64,000 bases of DNA from Muricea muricata (GCA_963855995.1 OY979730.1:10517300-10581299); one strand, 5' to 3'. Shown: positions 24,276 to 36,559, numbered from the stretch's first letter. Translations and numbers: made by a program. Notes: generated from the letters alone by a model not told the origin.

Positions 24276-25634
24276 TAACTAGACATTACAAAGAATAGAA
24301 CGTAAATGCGTTCAATCATGACTTGAATGAAATTTTTAACTTTTTTTTGTTAACTTTACAAAGGCAAAACCACCATAAATGAAGCATTACGAGTTGTTTC
24401 GAGACATCATAGTTTTTATAGACATCTGAACGGTACGTAGACCATAAATCGTGCTCCAGACCCTGTTGAACGAGAGCAGTATCTTAGGCAGCGTTGTATA
24501 TGTTGAAGAGGGCGAATATTCATAGAGCGGAAAACAGTCTATTCTAAAGAGTTGAATAGCTATACTGAAAATCGATAGATTTAAAGGTCATAATATTTAT
24601 AACAAGACATTGTACAAAGCAAAATCCCATTCACAGTCCAGTCCAACAGTCCAGTTCTTTTTTTGTACTATGCCAGCAATGAAATCTTTATTGACATTCC
24701 ACTAATTCTTTTATAGCTTCCTTATTTTGCTACATTTTTTCCGCTTACTTGAGCCATACTTGAGCTTTGTTATCTGTGCCTATACATTACGCAATAAAAA
24801 TATCAGACGCATTTTGGAACCATTATGAGAAATCTTCCACGAAACTAAATATTAATGGCAGGCTTGGGCTTTTATTTATCCAATTTCATATCTTTAGATT
24901 ACTTATCCAATTTCATTTGCTACTAATTGTTTCTGAAGTTTGGGACATATCTATGTCAAATAACTCTAAATATTATAGAACTTCTATAGTTTAGTGGTAA
25001 ACACATAAATTGTGTTTTTTTATTTCCGGGATGCGATAAGCTTTTTTCTAAAATTGTCCTATTATCATCTAAATGAAGTCAACTGCACATAACACGTAAA
25101 AATTCCCGGTTGTCCCGCTTATGATATCGCTGCGGGGCATATGTGTAAATAAAATAATTGTATATATTTTCTCGACGCATCACTGACACGTCCATGTATG
25201 CAACATTAGTATCACTCCTATTTAGGAATTGTAATACTAATTCATCATCTTCTAAAAATCATCTTAAGAACATTTACCTTTTTTGTGGTATCCTCTTTAA
25301 ACGTGAAATAGAAAAGAACGCATGGCTTCTTTTAATACCATTTGAGAGGCATTTGGTTGCGCGCTTGACGCTTGGTAAGTACGGGTGAAAGCTAAGTTTT
25401 TGAGATCAACCTTGCGTCTATGCACACGCGGCAAAACACACGGCTATGTGTGACTATGCACACACGATAGCGTGGATTAGCGTGATGCTCATTGTGATTG
25501 GATTCTCCTGGATTATCTGAACAACCAACCATACATTGTCAAGAATATATACGGGCATGGAGTTAAATAAAAACTTGCCGAAATAAAACATTACAATGAA
25601 AATATACAAAAAATACACAAAAAATTCTTAATAC

Positions 25635-25660
25635 CTTACACATTCTTGTTCGTTTGTCAT
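25635..25660 (-). CDS. Intact first exon of the TM-microprotein family
   Basis: On the minus strand the ATG encodes MTNEQECV plus the first two bases of an Arg codon, then a gtatta donor. It is phase-compatible with the transmembrane exon at 19705-19572 across a 5.9-kb intron. The nearer first exon (22825) is broken. Confidence 0.4.
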
Positions 25661-26810
25661 TTTGTATTCTTGTTCGTAGATTTCGACGTAGTGGCTATTT
25701 TGAACCTCTGTCTCTGACTCTGACCATTGTTAGGGTTTGGATGATTTTGACATCTATAAAGTTGGCATGATGTTGACATGCATAAGCAGCTACATATCAG
25801 TGACGTTCACGTTATAAGTGGGATCACGTGACAATACGTGTGCTTTGATTTTATAAACTAAAGTAGTCTGGTATCACAGAAATATAATATGATGCTTGAA
25901 AAATGATAAGTAAGGCATTGCTCGTTTTGGTATGGCTTCGACAAGTTCGATCGATGATTTAGCATGTCAAGTTGAGTTCCAACTATTCTTTGTTCGAACG
26001 AGGACTATTTTCAGTTCTGACACTTCAAGTCACCCAAACGGTCAATATTAGACAGATTAAAAGATGTCCATACGCGTGGGCAGAAGAAGTGATATTAACG
26101 CGGGTGTCAATTCGCGCTGTTGAACAATTTTCACAGTTTCCTCGTAGGCGCTAGTTTAAGAGATCAAAAAAGCCTCTGTGGAGGAGAGTGCTCGTGTGTC
26201 AAAATTGGTCTTTGTAGTAGTTCTCGTTTTAGCACGGCAGGAGATCCCTCAATAAACTGTTGCTTTAGAAGGGTATTCTCTTGTCATTTCCGACTTTCTA
26301 GTTTGCTCGCGACAGCATAACTCCCCCCCTGGCTGGGAGCCAGGGAGCTGGGAGCTCCTCCCAGCCAGGGGGGAGTAAGGCTGCCGCGAGCAGACTACGA
26401 CTTTCGGCATTGCTTTGTAAGGGACTCCTAGGCAATAAAGTATTGGAATTGTTAAACGTTGTCATCAGTAATCTTATCAGATTACAACGTTCGGATTAGA
26501 CTTGCCACAAATCACTCGCTGATTGTAAGCTAATTATTATTCTGCATTCTTAACACCATTTTGTAAAAAAATCATATAGACTCAATAAAGACTTTAACTG
26601 GGATGGATTTAAAGACGCCTTAAATTATGTAATCAACAATTTACAGGTCAAAGCGGCGAGATTGACATTGTAATCGGTTTTCGCGATGAGTAGCAAAATG
26701 AACAATATGAGGTGTCATTCGCAATCTATATATAGATACGAGTTAAGATTTAATAAAGCGTTTCAATATCAATTGCATACATGTTAATGTTTGATCAATA
26801 CTGCCCTTAC

Positions 26811-26940
26811 CATCGTGTTCGACCGGAGCCCTTATTAGAAAATCATCAAATATTCTATTGCAGTTCTCCCAAATAATATCGCCAAGACATAGTATCAACA
26901 AGACGAGAATAAGAAGTATTATCAACATAATTAGTTGTGC
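26811..26940 (-). pseudogene. Transmembrane exon without a splice acceptor
   Basis: The minus-strand frame reads AQLIMLIILLILVLLILCLG and then DIIWENCNRIFDDF up to APVEHD and a gtaagg donor. The AG that precedes the exon in intact copies is absent (ttctgg). The frame is open but probably cannot be spliced in the usual way. Confidence 0.55.
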
Positions 26941-27655
26941 CAGAATAAAACTTAAGAGAAATCCAGAAATTGTACACAAGTTTATTGTGTACTCAATAAG
27001 AATTGTATGTTTAGAATTTCCTTCGTTTATGTAAATATGAGTATGACAATGTGCAGTATCGATACGAAGGTCTGCTCACTCATCCGAGAGTTAAACCACA
27101 GGGAGCAAATATAGTTAAGCCTAGTTTCCATAACGATGTGATACTGTCCTAGACTTATATTTTCTTTTGTGGGCTGTATTCAAATGAATCTGCTTTCGCA
27201 GGCTGTCCATGTATCATATTCCAATAAAACACGCTCGCACGTCCAGTTCGAATCCACTTTATTTGTGACAATTTCTCTATAAATATTTATACTATAGCCG
27301 AGAAGGCCGTTTACTATGACTTTAAAATATAATTTAAATATACTACGAGCTCGATGGTCGTACATACTAGGTCCAAAAGAAACATTCTAAGATAAGATAA
27401 TATTCTAAAGTAGGATAATATTTCGATAAAAAGTTTTGACTTATAGCTGGTAAAATTCTAAATAAGTCTGGAAAAATAAAATATTGTCATTTTTGATTAG
27501 CAATTTACGAATTATTATTACGAACAAGTATTTTATTCTGTTTGCAATGTCTTTCCCGTCTTCTTGTTCCTCTCAACATTCATAACTGGCAATTTTATAC
27601 TATATACAACACTCATAAATCCTTTCAGCACTCGACGTAACCAGTTTACAGCTTC

Positions 27656-30445
27656 TCAGGGACGTAGTCCATTGGAACTGCATGGACGATCGTCTCTTTC
27701 TAGGAAAAAATATAAGAAAGAAATATGAAGCGAAATTGTAACGTTTGACCGAAATTTGAACTTTACGTTAAATCATCATGACAATGGATACCTACATTCT
27801 ACAAAATTTGCAGACTTCACAAGGCCATATTTTCGTATTTTACAACATCTCAATTTTGTATACTTTTGTATTACGCGAGAAAAAGCGTTACCACATTTCC
27901 GCATAGTGGTAACGCTTTTCTGTGCGTAATACAAAAGTATGCAAAATTCGCAAACTTTGCAGGACTACATTTTCCACATCAATATTTTGCAACCAAACTT
28001 TACAATTTCACTAAATTTAGGAAGCTCTTTCCAACTGTGCTAAAATTGTTTTCGAATTTAAAAGTTTGTCTAATTGGGGAATGGTCCATTGAGCTATCTA
28101 GTGTTTATTTGGTGTTTCAACAGAATTGAAGCACTGCGCGTCCTCAGACAAAGACAAGCGTTAAGTCGTCACGAAAATATTTCGTGCACTTTAATTGGAT
28201 AAGACTCGCTACCAATCCCAGTTGACTCGATAGCTCAATTGGTAGAGCGGCGGTCTAGAAACCCGAAGGTGCGAGTTCAAAATCCCGCTCGAGACAACGA
28301 ATTTTTCGTTGTTCTCTGCAGTGAAAGATTAATATGAATATAGTTTTTCATGTCTGAGGATGGTTCTGAAATGTGATTTTTATATTCGGGCAAACTTTGA
28401 AGAAACTCTTTTTGAAATACAGAGAACAGCCAGTGCTATAAAGATACGAGTTAAGATTTAATAAAACGCCTCAATATCAATTGTATACATGTTAATAATC
28501 GTGATCAATACTGCCCTTACCATCGTGTTCGACCGGTGTTCTTATTTGAAAATCACCAAGTATCTCGTTGATAGCTTCACTAAGACATAGTATTGATAAC
28601 AGTGCAAGAATAAGGCCAGGAATAAAGGACAGCAACAACAACGTAGCCAGTTGTGTCAATCTAAAAATGTACAAATAGCATAAAATTTTAAAGAAATTGT
28701 ACAAAAGTTTAATGACTGCACATCAGCACATGTACTTGATGGAGTCAGTCTAAATAACATAAAAACCAGATTGAACTGAATATTGAACTGAACATTGAAA
28801 TTAAGTTACTATTAGTCATGCTGTCGAAGCAAAGCCAAAGGAAACAAATACCAAATACAAACTAGAAAAACTAATTTATATTCACTTGAAAGTTGAAACG
28901 AAATTTTAAAGGGGAATCCTCTCGGTAATATATGATGATTATGGCTTTGTTAACTTCACAACAGCTAATTTCACAATTTCTATCAGAATATTTCTGTGTA
29001 GTTAATAAGGGAACGAAATTGAGTTCCACGTTTTGGGCTTTCATGGATTTAGCCAAGAATTGTTTCTTTTTAAAAATCCGTCTCGATTTACTCGTCTGAT
29101 TTTCCGTTTGAGAGCAGAAACTCGTCTAAATTTTTCGTCGTTGTATGTATGTATGTATATTGATTGAATGGTAGTTCAATCTATGTGGTAGTTCAATCTA
29201 TAATACTTGGTTTAGGTTCGTACCAACGGGCAAATCTGCCCGAATGAGCCAACGAATTAAGGACTGTGGAAGAGTCAGGGACAGTGTAACAAATGCCCGA
29301 CTCTTCGTTGGTCGCTGGTAGTCGAACGCTTTCTATAAGTGCATGTATAATAAACTTATATACTACGTGCGTCAGACTAGTTATGGAATTCAGCTGTCAA
29401 GCTTTCCCCCTTCGCCGTACCTTCCTACCCATCTCATGCTCCGGAGCGAGTTCAAAAGCGTGTTTTATCAACTATATATCCACTAACAGCTTATGCGGTT
29501 TGCTTGAAAAGATCGGGCATCAAGACTCACACGAAGGCGTGTAGATGCCTGTGAAAAACTGTTTAAAGAAATCACTACAACACCAGCGGTTAATATGAAT
29601 GATCACATAGCATCGAGATACTTACCAAATTACGTCTTTAGACTTTCTTTAGACATTTAAGGGCATACATTCAACTCAGTGCTAATAATTTCCTATGCTA
29701 ATAATTTCAAATCATTATAATTATTCATTGTTTTGACAGTCATGAAAATATGGAATGAGTGGTACTAGCTACCGTGCTGATTGTCCCTCAGACTAAAACG
29801 AACATTGCGATGAAATTTGACATCTATTCGTAATTGAATTGCAAAATTTTAATAAAACACAAAACTATTGATACTCCGTAAATACTTCTGGGGCCGGTTG
29901 TATCAAAGGCGTTTATAGCATGAGTTTAATCGAATAAATATTTAGTTTTATATATAATTGTTCTTCTCAGGTCAAATAGCTTTAGCTGACTTGTTTATAC
30001 ATCATGCAAACTTGTTTTATATTTTTGACTTATCCACCGTTTAAGCTAAACGCCTTTGATACAACCGGCCCCTGTTAACTGACATGTATAGCTTTATATT
30101 CTAATGAGATGACTTGAGTCATCGAGAGAAATAAATCAAGTCTGCCTTTTGCCTGCAATATGTTAATTCGATTATTACTACACATATTTAATGTATAAAT
30201 ATGTGTAGTAATAAAAAAGCATTTTAACTATACGTTTTATAGCTGAGTGTGGTCAAATTAAAGCTGCGGCTCAGCGATTACTATTAGATCAGTGTCATGA
30301 AATGGTCGTGATCATCATTATGTGTGCTTACTATATATACGACTGTAAATCGAGGTTAAATTACCGAAATAAAACTTTACAATGAAACAAAATACACACT
30401 GACAGAGTCAGATAATACCTACCGATAATCGTTGCCGTTGGACAT
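27656..30445 (-). CDS. TM-microprotein gene with altered C-terminus
   Basis: First exon 30445-30423 (MSNGNDY plus split Arg), transmembrane exon 28660-28521 (LTQLATLLLL..LILALLSILCL, ending TPVEHD), last exon from 27699. All phases join. In the last exon four extra bases relative to other copies shift the frame, so the tail reads ERDDRPCSSNGLRP and stops at 27656-27658 instead of ending MDYVPEEL. The product would be about 68 residues with one membrane helix. A tRNA-derived repeat lies in intron 2. It could be functional with a changed tail or newly decaying. Confidence 0.5.
27735..28045. mobile_element. Fold-back MITE, family 1
   Basis: Inverted arms around ctacaaaatttgcagacttc / aattcgcaaactttgcagga, with central inverted words ttaccaca / tggtaacg. 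Same family as 1689-2022. The 87-residue plus-strand ORF over it is chance. Confidence 0.65.
28139..28330 (+). repeat. tRNA-derived repeat, copy 2
   Basis: The tRNA-like core (about 28225-28297) has gactcgatagctcaattggt, an AGA anticodon-position triplet and acceptor arms pairing at six of seven positions, followed by ttcgttgttctctgcagtg. The T-loop (ttcaaaat) departs from consensus. It is in the opposite orientation to copy 1. Probably a SINE-like unit rather than an expressed tRNA. Confidence 0.65.
29200..29690. other. About 0.5 kb present only in the second copy of block P
   Basis: This stretch is absent from the paralogous position near 5280-5330. It begins with an inverted pair (accaacgggc..gcccgaatga; actcttcgttggt) and includes an 83-residue ORF with no recognised domain. 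Insert or loss in the other copy cannot be told apart. Confidence 0.45.
29889..30073. mobile_element. MITE with GGGGCCGGTTGTATCAAAGG ends
   Basis: The inverted ends (ggggccggttgtatcaaagg and cctttgatacaaccggcccc) bound about 185 bp of AT-rich non-coding sequence. The paralogous place near 6510 has no such element, giving an empty site. Confidence 0.85.
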
Positions 30446-31264
30446 TTTGTAATCTCTGTGGCTTGTGCGCTGGCCGCTGTGTTCATTTGGTGTTCTTGGC
30501 GTAATGACGATTTGAAGCCAATGTAACTTCCATTGACGTTCATTAACATAATACACTTAACATTGACGATTTCTTATTGGTTAAATCAAGTTTATGTATG
30601 CGCTTGTGTATACGTAAGAGTATGATATGAACTTTGTCAGCCGTTCGTAGTGTAGGGATAAATAGCCAATAAGAAGCGTTATAAATGACCTTAAACATAA
30701 TTTCATTTACCGCAATGATTTACCGGCCTTTTCGAATGGAAATCATGCACATGAAAAGTATACAGTATACGATGTATAACGTTATTAAAAATTATTTATT
30801 AAAAAGCTTGGATAAAAAATACTCACACGTCCAGTTCGAATCCACTTTATTTGCGGCAATTTCTCTATATTTATACTATAGCCAAGAAGGCCGTTTACTA
30901 TGACTTTAATATATAATTTAAATATACTACGAGCTCGATGGTCATACATACTAGGTCCAAAAGATAAAATAATATTCTATAAGGTAGGATAATATTTCCA
31001 CAAAAATTTTTGACTTATAGCTGGTATGTTATATGTTGGGCTCTCATTTAAAGTTATATGTTGGGCTCTCATTTTTATTATAAGTCTGGAAGAAGTAAAA
31101 TATTGTCATGTTTGATTAGCAATTTACGAATTATTATTCCGAACAACTGTTTTATTATGTTTGCAATGTCTTTCACGTCTTCTTGTTCCTGTCAACATTC
31201 ATAACTGGCACTTTTATACTATATACAACACTCATAAATCCTCTCAGCACTCGACGTAACCAGT

Positions 31265-31959
31265 TTACAGCTCCTCAGGGACGTAGTCCATTAGAACTGG
31301 ACGATCATTTCTTTCTAGGAAAAAATATAAGAAAGAAATATGAAATGTTAGCGTTTACCGAAATTTCACCTTTACGTCAAATCATCATGACAATGTATAC
31401 CTACATTCTACAAAATTTGCAGACTTCACAAGGCTATATTTTCCGTATTTTACAACATCTCAATGTCATCAAAATGTCAATTACGTCGCAAGTATATAGA
31501 TGTGTTTTCAAATTTTGCAACATTTCGCTGCCAAACTTTACAGTTGTACTAAATTTAGGGATCTTCTTTCTAACTGTAGTAAAATATTGCGTTTTTCCTG
31601 CCTAGTTCGACCTTATTAACAAGCTGTACATGGGCTCAGCTCTACTGTCTATTCGTCATGCAATGGAACGCCTAAGTCTAAGATGAATAACAAAATGAGT
31701 ATTTGAACAATATGAGTTGCCGTTTGTAATCAGTATATAAAGATACGAGTTAAGATTTAATAAAGCGCTTCAATATCAATTGTATACATGTTAATGTTCG
31801 TGATCAATACTTTTGTCCAGCTTACCATCGTGTTCCACTGGTCCTCTTGTTCGAAAATTACCAAAAATTTCGCTGCAGTTCTCCCAAATAATATCGCCAA
31901 GACAAAGTATTTTGAACAAGACGAGAATAAGAAATATCAACATATTTAGTTGTGCTAGT
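31265..31959 (-). CDS. TM-microprotein family, second cassette (exons 2 and 3)
   Basis: Exon 2 (31959-31826) encodes LAQLNMLIFLILVLFKILCL and a GPVEHD end at a gtaagc donor. Exon 3 (31314-31265) encodes ERNDRPVLMDYVPEEL and a stop. Both acceptors (TTTTTAG, CCTAG) and phases are intact. No first exon lies between this cassette and the one at 33713-35084, so the first exon at 35697-35722 may serve both as alternative splice choices, or this copy lacks a start. Confidence 0.55.
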
Positions 31960-33712
31960 CTAAAAATATTAAATAGTATAAAACTTGAAAGAAATTCAGA
32001 AATTGTACACAAGTTCAATGTGTACTCGATAAGAATTGTATAAATACGATGACCTTCCGAGACTAGTGACACAGAGGTCATGCTGAGGTATAGTTATTAT
32101 AGTTATAGCTGAGGTTATTAGTTTCCCTTGTGGAATGCGTGGGATTCGAGAGGAAACCAAAAATATTTGGCCACATGTATTCATGTTCCGGAATTAAATG
32201 CATAGCCAAATGTACGTACGAGCCAGAGGGGAATCCCCTCGTCCATTCACAACATTAATGATTGATTGATTACTTAGGCGTAGGGCGGTGGGGTTAGAGA
32301 CCGTTGTGAGTGTTTTGTTTACAAACAACGCAATAATTTAATCGTTTGTATAGCGCCATTTCTTCCAGTAAACCAATGACACTTTACAATATTTACAATT
32401 TGAGTTTTTCTACGAAATGAATTGAGATTATGTTGGTCCAACCTAATATTAGGATTGAGATAACAGTATTTAAAATATTCTGTATTTAAAATAACTTTGT
32501 CGTTGGAATATTACAAACGTATATAAGTTTGTGATATTTGATTGCATTTTATCCATTGCACATCAGTTGGATATCCATGTTTCGGATCAATATTGTTTTA
32601 CAATGCAATTTCAATCTTTTGTGCAAAATTCTTCCGCAAACCTGTCAATCTTTGCCGGGGTAGGTTGGTACATATATCATTGTAAAGTTAGCTTGTCTCG
32701 CTCAGATTAGACTTGGCCCAAGTCTCGCTTGGATGGGTTTTTATTGGTTCTAATCAGACATAATAAATTAGTTCGACCCTATAAAACCCATTCGAGCGAG
32801 ACTTAGGACAAGTCCACGCTCAGCCGGGCTGGTCCGGTTAGCCTCGTTCATGTAATCTGCCCCTAAAAGGAAGATTTCAAACCTAATTTTCTGGCGCACA
32901 AAATTTGAAATTTGTGTTTCGGCAAACTTGAGCGTTAATCGTGAGTTACGTGATACACAGGAAACTTTCGTTTTAATACTTTGAGAAGTGTATTAAATTC
33001 CGTATTAAACTTTTCCTCGCGTGAATAGGCGCCTAATGAGCACTGACTGCATTGCAACATAGCGGCAAGCCTTTTCCGCGCGTAATACAAAAGTATACAA
33101 AATTTGCAAACTTCTCTGGGCTATATTTTCCACATCTTATAATTTTTCGCTACCAAACTTCACAGTTGTATGAAATTTAAAATTCTCTTTCCTTTTCCTT
33201 TGCTAATAAATTTTCTCAATTCAAAAGTTTATCAAATAAAGGGATCTAATAAATTTAATCTTATAGGGTCGAACACTAATGAATCTGATTAGCATATCAT
33301 CAAGTAAAAAGCCACCTCACATGATCTGTTATTGCATGATTGCGTGACATGATTCGCTAATAATCTTACTATTATTGAGTATTTGAAGTATCCAATACAC
33401 TCGCAATTTTATTGACACAGTGAAATTAAAATTCCATGAAAAATACAGTATGACTAGGTCTAAAAGAAACATTCTAAAAGTTCTAAAAAACAAAGAATTC
33501 TAAGGCGGGATAATATTTCCGTAGAAATTTTTAACATATAGCTGGTAAATTTCTAAATCAGTCTAAAATAAAATGTTCTCATTTTTGATTAAGAATTTAC
33601 GAATCATTATTCTGGACAACTATTTTATTCTGGATGCGACATCCTTCACGTCGCTTTTCCGTCTTTGTACTACATAAAACACTCTTATTTTCTTGTGATC
33701 GACGTAACCAGT

Positions 33713-35722
33713 TTACAGCCTCTCAGGCACGTAGTCCATTGGAACTGGACGATCATCTCTTTCTAGGAAAAAATATAATAAAGAAATATGAAACGAAATT
33801 TTACTATAGATAGACAGATAGATAGATAGACACTTTATTTTCAGAGGGTAACACAACATAGCAAAGCTAATAAAGTAGTGGCCCACTACTTATCAATATA
33901 AGACTATAAATATTTACAAATAAATAAACTGCCTACAATAAAATCGACGACGACCTAGTTATTGTAATATATTAAGTCTAGATTATTTACAGACTACTAA
34001 AATGACCAGCAGAACACTGCCCATTAAAAATCTTTTTAAACACAAATTTCGTCTTAATGCCTTAATCAATTTTTCTTTTTTAGCATATTCCAGAGTTTAC
34101 AGCTAGTAACTCTGAACGTTTTTCCTCCTTCAGTTTCCCTATTATATTTCGGGCAGACAAAATTAAAATTACAGTATCTTGTGTCTCGAGAATGCCTCTG
34201 ACTATAATTGTCGTCACAATGGGATGTAGGTCGGTGTTTCCTCACGTGTATAATTGTTGTAATCACTTTAAATGTCTTCTTAGACGACTAAATGGAATGT
34301 AGCCTATATGCGAGTAATTATTATATAGAGAATCCGAAGATTAGAAAGAGACTCCTAAAATTAGTAAAAAAAGTGGTGAAATGTTGTGAAATATAGAAAA
34401 TATAGCCTTGTGAAGTTTGCAAATTTTGTATAATATTGTAATATGTATTACGCGCGGTATACTGTATACAAAATGCAGAAATGTCGCAAAGCTATATTTT
34501 TCAAATTTTGCAACATTTCAATATCAAACTTTACAGTTCTACTAAATTTAGGGATCCTCTTTCTAGCTGTAGTAAAATATTTCGTACTTCTTGCCTAGTT
34601 TCGACCTTTACAGGCTTTGCTAGTCATGCAATGGAACGGCTAAGTCTAAGATGAATAACAAAATGAGCATTTGAACATATAATATGACTTTCCGTTCGTA
34701 ATCAGTATATAAAGGTGTACGAGTCATAATTTAATAAAGCGCTTCAATATCAATTATAAAATGACATGTATATAACGCGTGCTCTGATTGGCCGAAAGCC
34801 GTGTTTAGATCAGGCCACCAAATACGGAAATCAAAACTGCTTTCGCGGGAAAAGGCCTAATCCAAACACGGAAACCATAAAGTAACTGTATATTGTATAC
34901 ATGTTAATGTTCATGATCAACACTGCCCTTACCATCGTTTTCGACCGGTGCTCTTATTAGAAAATCACCAAATATCTCGTTGCAGTACTCCCATATAGTA
35001 TCACCAAGACATAGTATTAATAACAGTACAAGAATAAGGCCAAACACAAGAAATAGCATCAACAACGCAGCCAGTTGTTTCAGTCTAAAAATGTACAAAT
35101 AGCATAAAATTTTAAAGAAATTGTACAAAAGTTTAATGACTGCACATCAGCACACCTGGTCGGTCTAAATAAGATAAGAACCAGATTGAACTGAATATTG
35201 AACTCAGAACATTGAAATTGTATAGCATGTTCTAAATTACTGTTAGTCATGCTGTCGAAGGATATTCCATCTTTGTTCCTCTGACAAGGTCCACTTGTTA
35301 CGCTGTCTTCACATCTGCTGTTCAATAGCTCTTCCAATGAATACATTTCGGCCGCAGTATTCTTGCATCTACCGTCATTTCCCCCAAGACAAACACAATG
35401 CGCATCAATGACGCTTCCACGACTGGCACCTCTCCCCTCGAGTATAAACCATAAGTCGTAAAACTCTTTACCTTCCTTGGTTCTCTCTTTCATTTCGCGG
35501 CTTGGAATGCCGACGTTGTAGACACAGCTTAAAACTACATGTTTTGGCGTTCTAACTTGAGCAAAGACAACGTCTTCATACCCTTTTTTGAATAATATTA
35601 AGTTCATTGTACTTTTAGCCGTCGTCGTCGCCTTTCAATTTTAGTACAATGTACATAATACAACATACATACTGATACACAGAAAAATCTTAATACCTTC
35701 CACATTCTTGTTCGTTTGACAT
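33713..35722 (-). CDS. Intact three-exon single-pass membrane microprotein
   Basis: Exon 1 (35722-35697) encodes MSNEQECG and two bases of Arg before gtatta. Exon 2 (35084-34933, 152 nt) follows TTTAG and encodes LKQLAALLMLFLVFGLILVL, then LLILCLGDTIWEYCNEIFGDF and an APVEND end at gtaagg. Exon 3 (33762-33713) follows CCTAG and encodes ERDDRPVPMDYVPERL and a stop. The product is about 75 residues with one hydrophobic helix near residues 12-36, two cysteines after it and an acidic, proline-containing tail. There is no cleavable signal peptide. This is the best preserved member of the array. Its function and relatives are unknown to me. Confidence 0.65.
33806..34270 (-). mobile_element. LINE 3' end remnant
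   Basis: On the minus strand a 66-residue frame contains RDTRYCNFNFVCPKYNRETE and GGKTFRVTSCKLWNML, resembling the C-terminal tail of non-LTR reverse transcriptases. It is followed by a non-coding 3' region ending in a (TCTA/TCTG)n tail at about 33806-33830. It lies in intron 2 of the microprotein gene at 33713-35722. It is 5'-truncated with no other domain. Confidence 0.6.
34330..34610. mobile_element. Fold-back MITE, family 1 (degenerate)
   Basis: Contains the paired phrases gtgaaatgttgtgaaata and ttttgcaacatttc, plus the family end atcctctttctagctgtagt. It lies inside intron 2 of the microprotein gene. Confidence 0.5.
35250..35607 (-). pseudogene. SWIM zinc-finger fragment
   Basis: The minus-strand frame reads HVVLSCVYNVGIPSREM, EFYDLWFILEGRG, then CVCLGGNDGRCKNTAAEMYS and a TSGPC tail. 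The CxC...C pattern followed by AAxMYS is the SWIM zinc-finger signature, although the usual final His is Asn here (CKN rather than CKH). Such SWIM/TSGPC modules occur in invertebrate proteins linked to YqaJ-type nucleases and mobile DNA. No nuclease part is present. It lies in intron 1 of the microprotein gene on the same strand and is probably a captured or decaying fragment. Confidence 0.6.
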
Positions 35723-35729
35723 TTTGAAT

Positions 35730-36540
35730 TCGTTTATCGTAGACTTCGACGTAGTGACTATATTGAGCTCCTGTTTGTGACACTGCTCTACACCCTAGTG
35801 ATTCAAAACCGAGTTTGACTAATTATCGAGGGAAATTATCGAGAGAAAATTTATTTAACTCTTTAATTTCTTTCTATAATTTAAAGTATTAATGTAAATC
35901 ACCTTTATAGGTAGCAGTTTTCAAATAGAAGCTATGACAACAAGCTGAACCGCAGCCATGTTAATAAATGGTGCATTATCTGAGCTTATCTTCGAATATA
36001 GTTTATATTGTGCATCGTCGAGATCACCAAAATCTTAATGCAATTAATTGTGATTGCCATTGATACTTTAAATTATACAAAGAAATTAGGGAGTCAAATA
36101 AATTTTCTATCGATCTTTTAATGGTTTCGGGTTCTCAGTTGCCAGTTAATCGCTTCAGCGCCACAAAATTATTACAAACGCGTTAATTGTGTTTAGATTG
36201 TTTTATTCTCTTTAATTTGGTTTGTGTTTTAAACGTAATATCTGGTCTCTAGCAGGACTATAAACAAGTCGAAATATAGCTCCATTTTGACACTCAAACG
36301 AGACAAAAATTCCCCCCCCCCCTCCCGCAAAAGGTTTCAAGTGGAAAACGTAAATCTCTGACCCTCGACCGAATTTTTTGACCCTCGACATTTTACCCTC
36401 ACCCTCGACCTATTACCCTCGACCCTCGACCATTAGTCAAACTCAAACCAAGCGCGACGGGATGACGTTTCTTGACCTAACTTGACCTTTGTCAAATGTA
36501 AATCTGGCAATTGTGAAAGCTTTAGGGGGAGCGCTTTTTG
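35730..36540. other. Gene-free stretch with a 'ccctcgacc' minisatellite
   Basis: I see no coding sequence. At about 36355-36440 the words gaccctcgac/ttaccctcga repeat several times, just after a C-rich run. Confidence 0.5.
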
Positions 36541-36559
36541 TTGAAGAGGGCGAATATTT

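Larger units (their letters stand above)
20133..28045. repeat. Large tandem duplication block Q, copy 2
   Basis: Repeats 8030-19360 in the same order with only one 2.25-kb subunit (22124-24416). It lacks the LINE 3' end found at 17987 and the AGGGTNACCCT element found at 14006. Its microprotein first exon at 22825-22850 carries a TAA, while the one at 25635-25660 is open. Confidence 0.85.
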
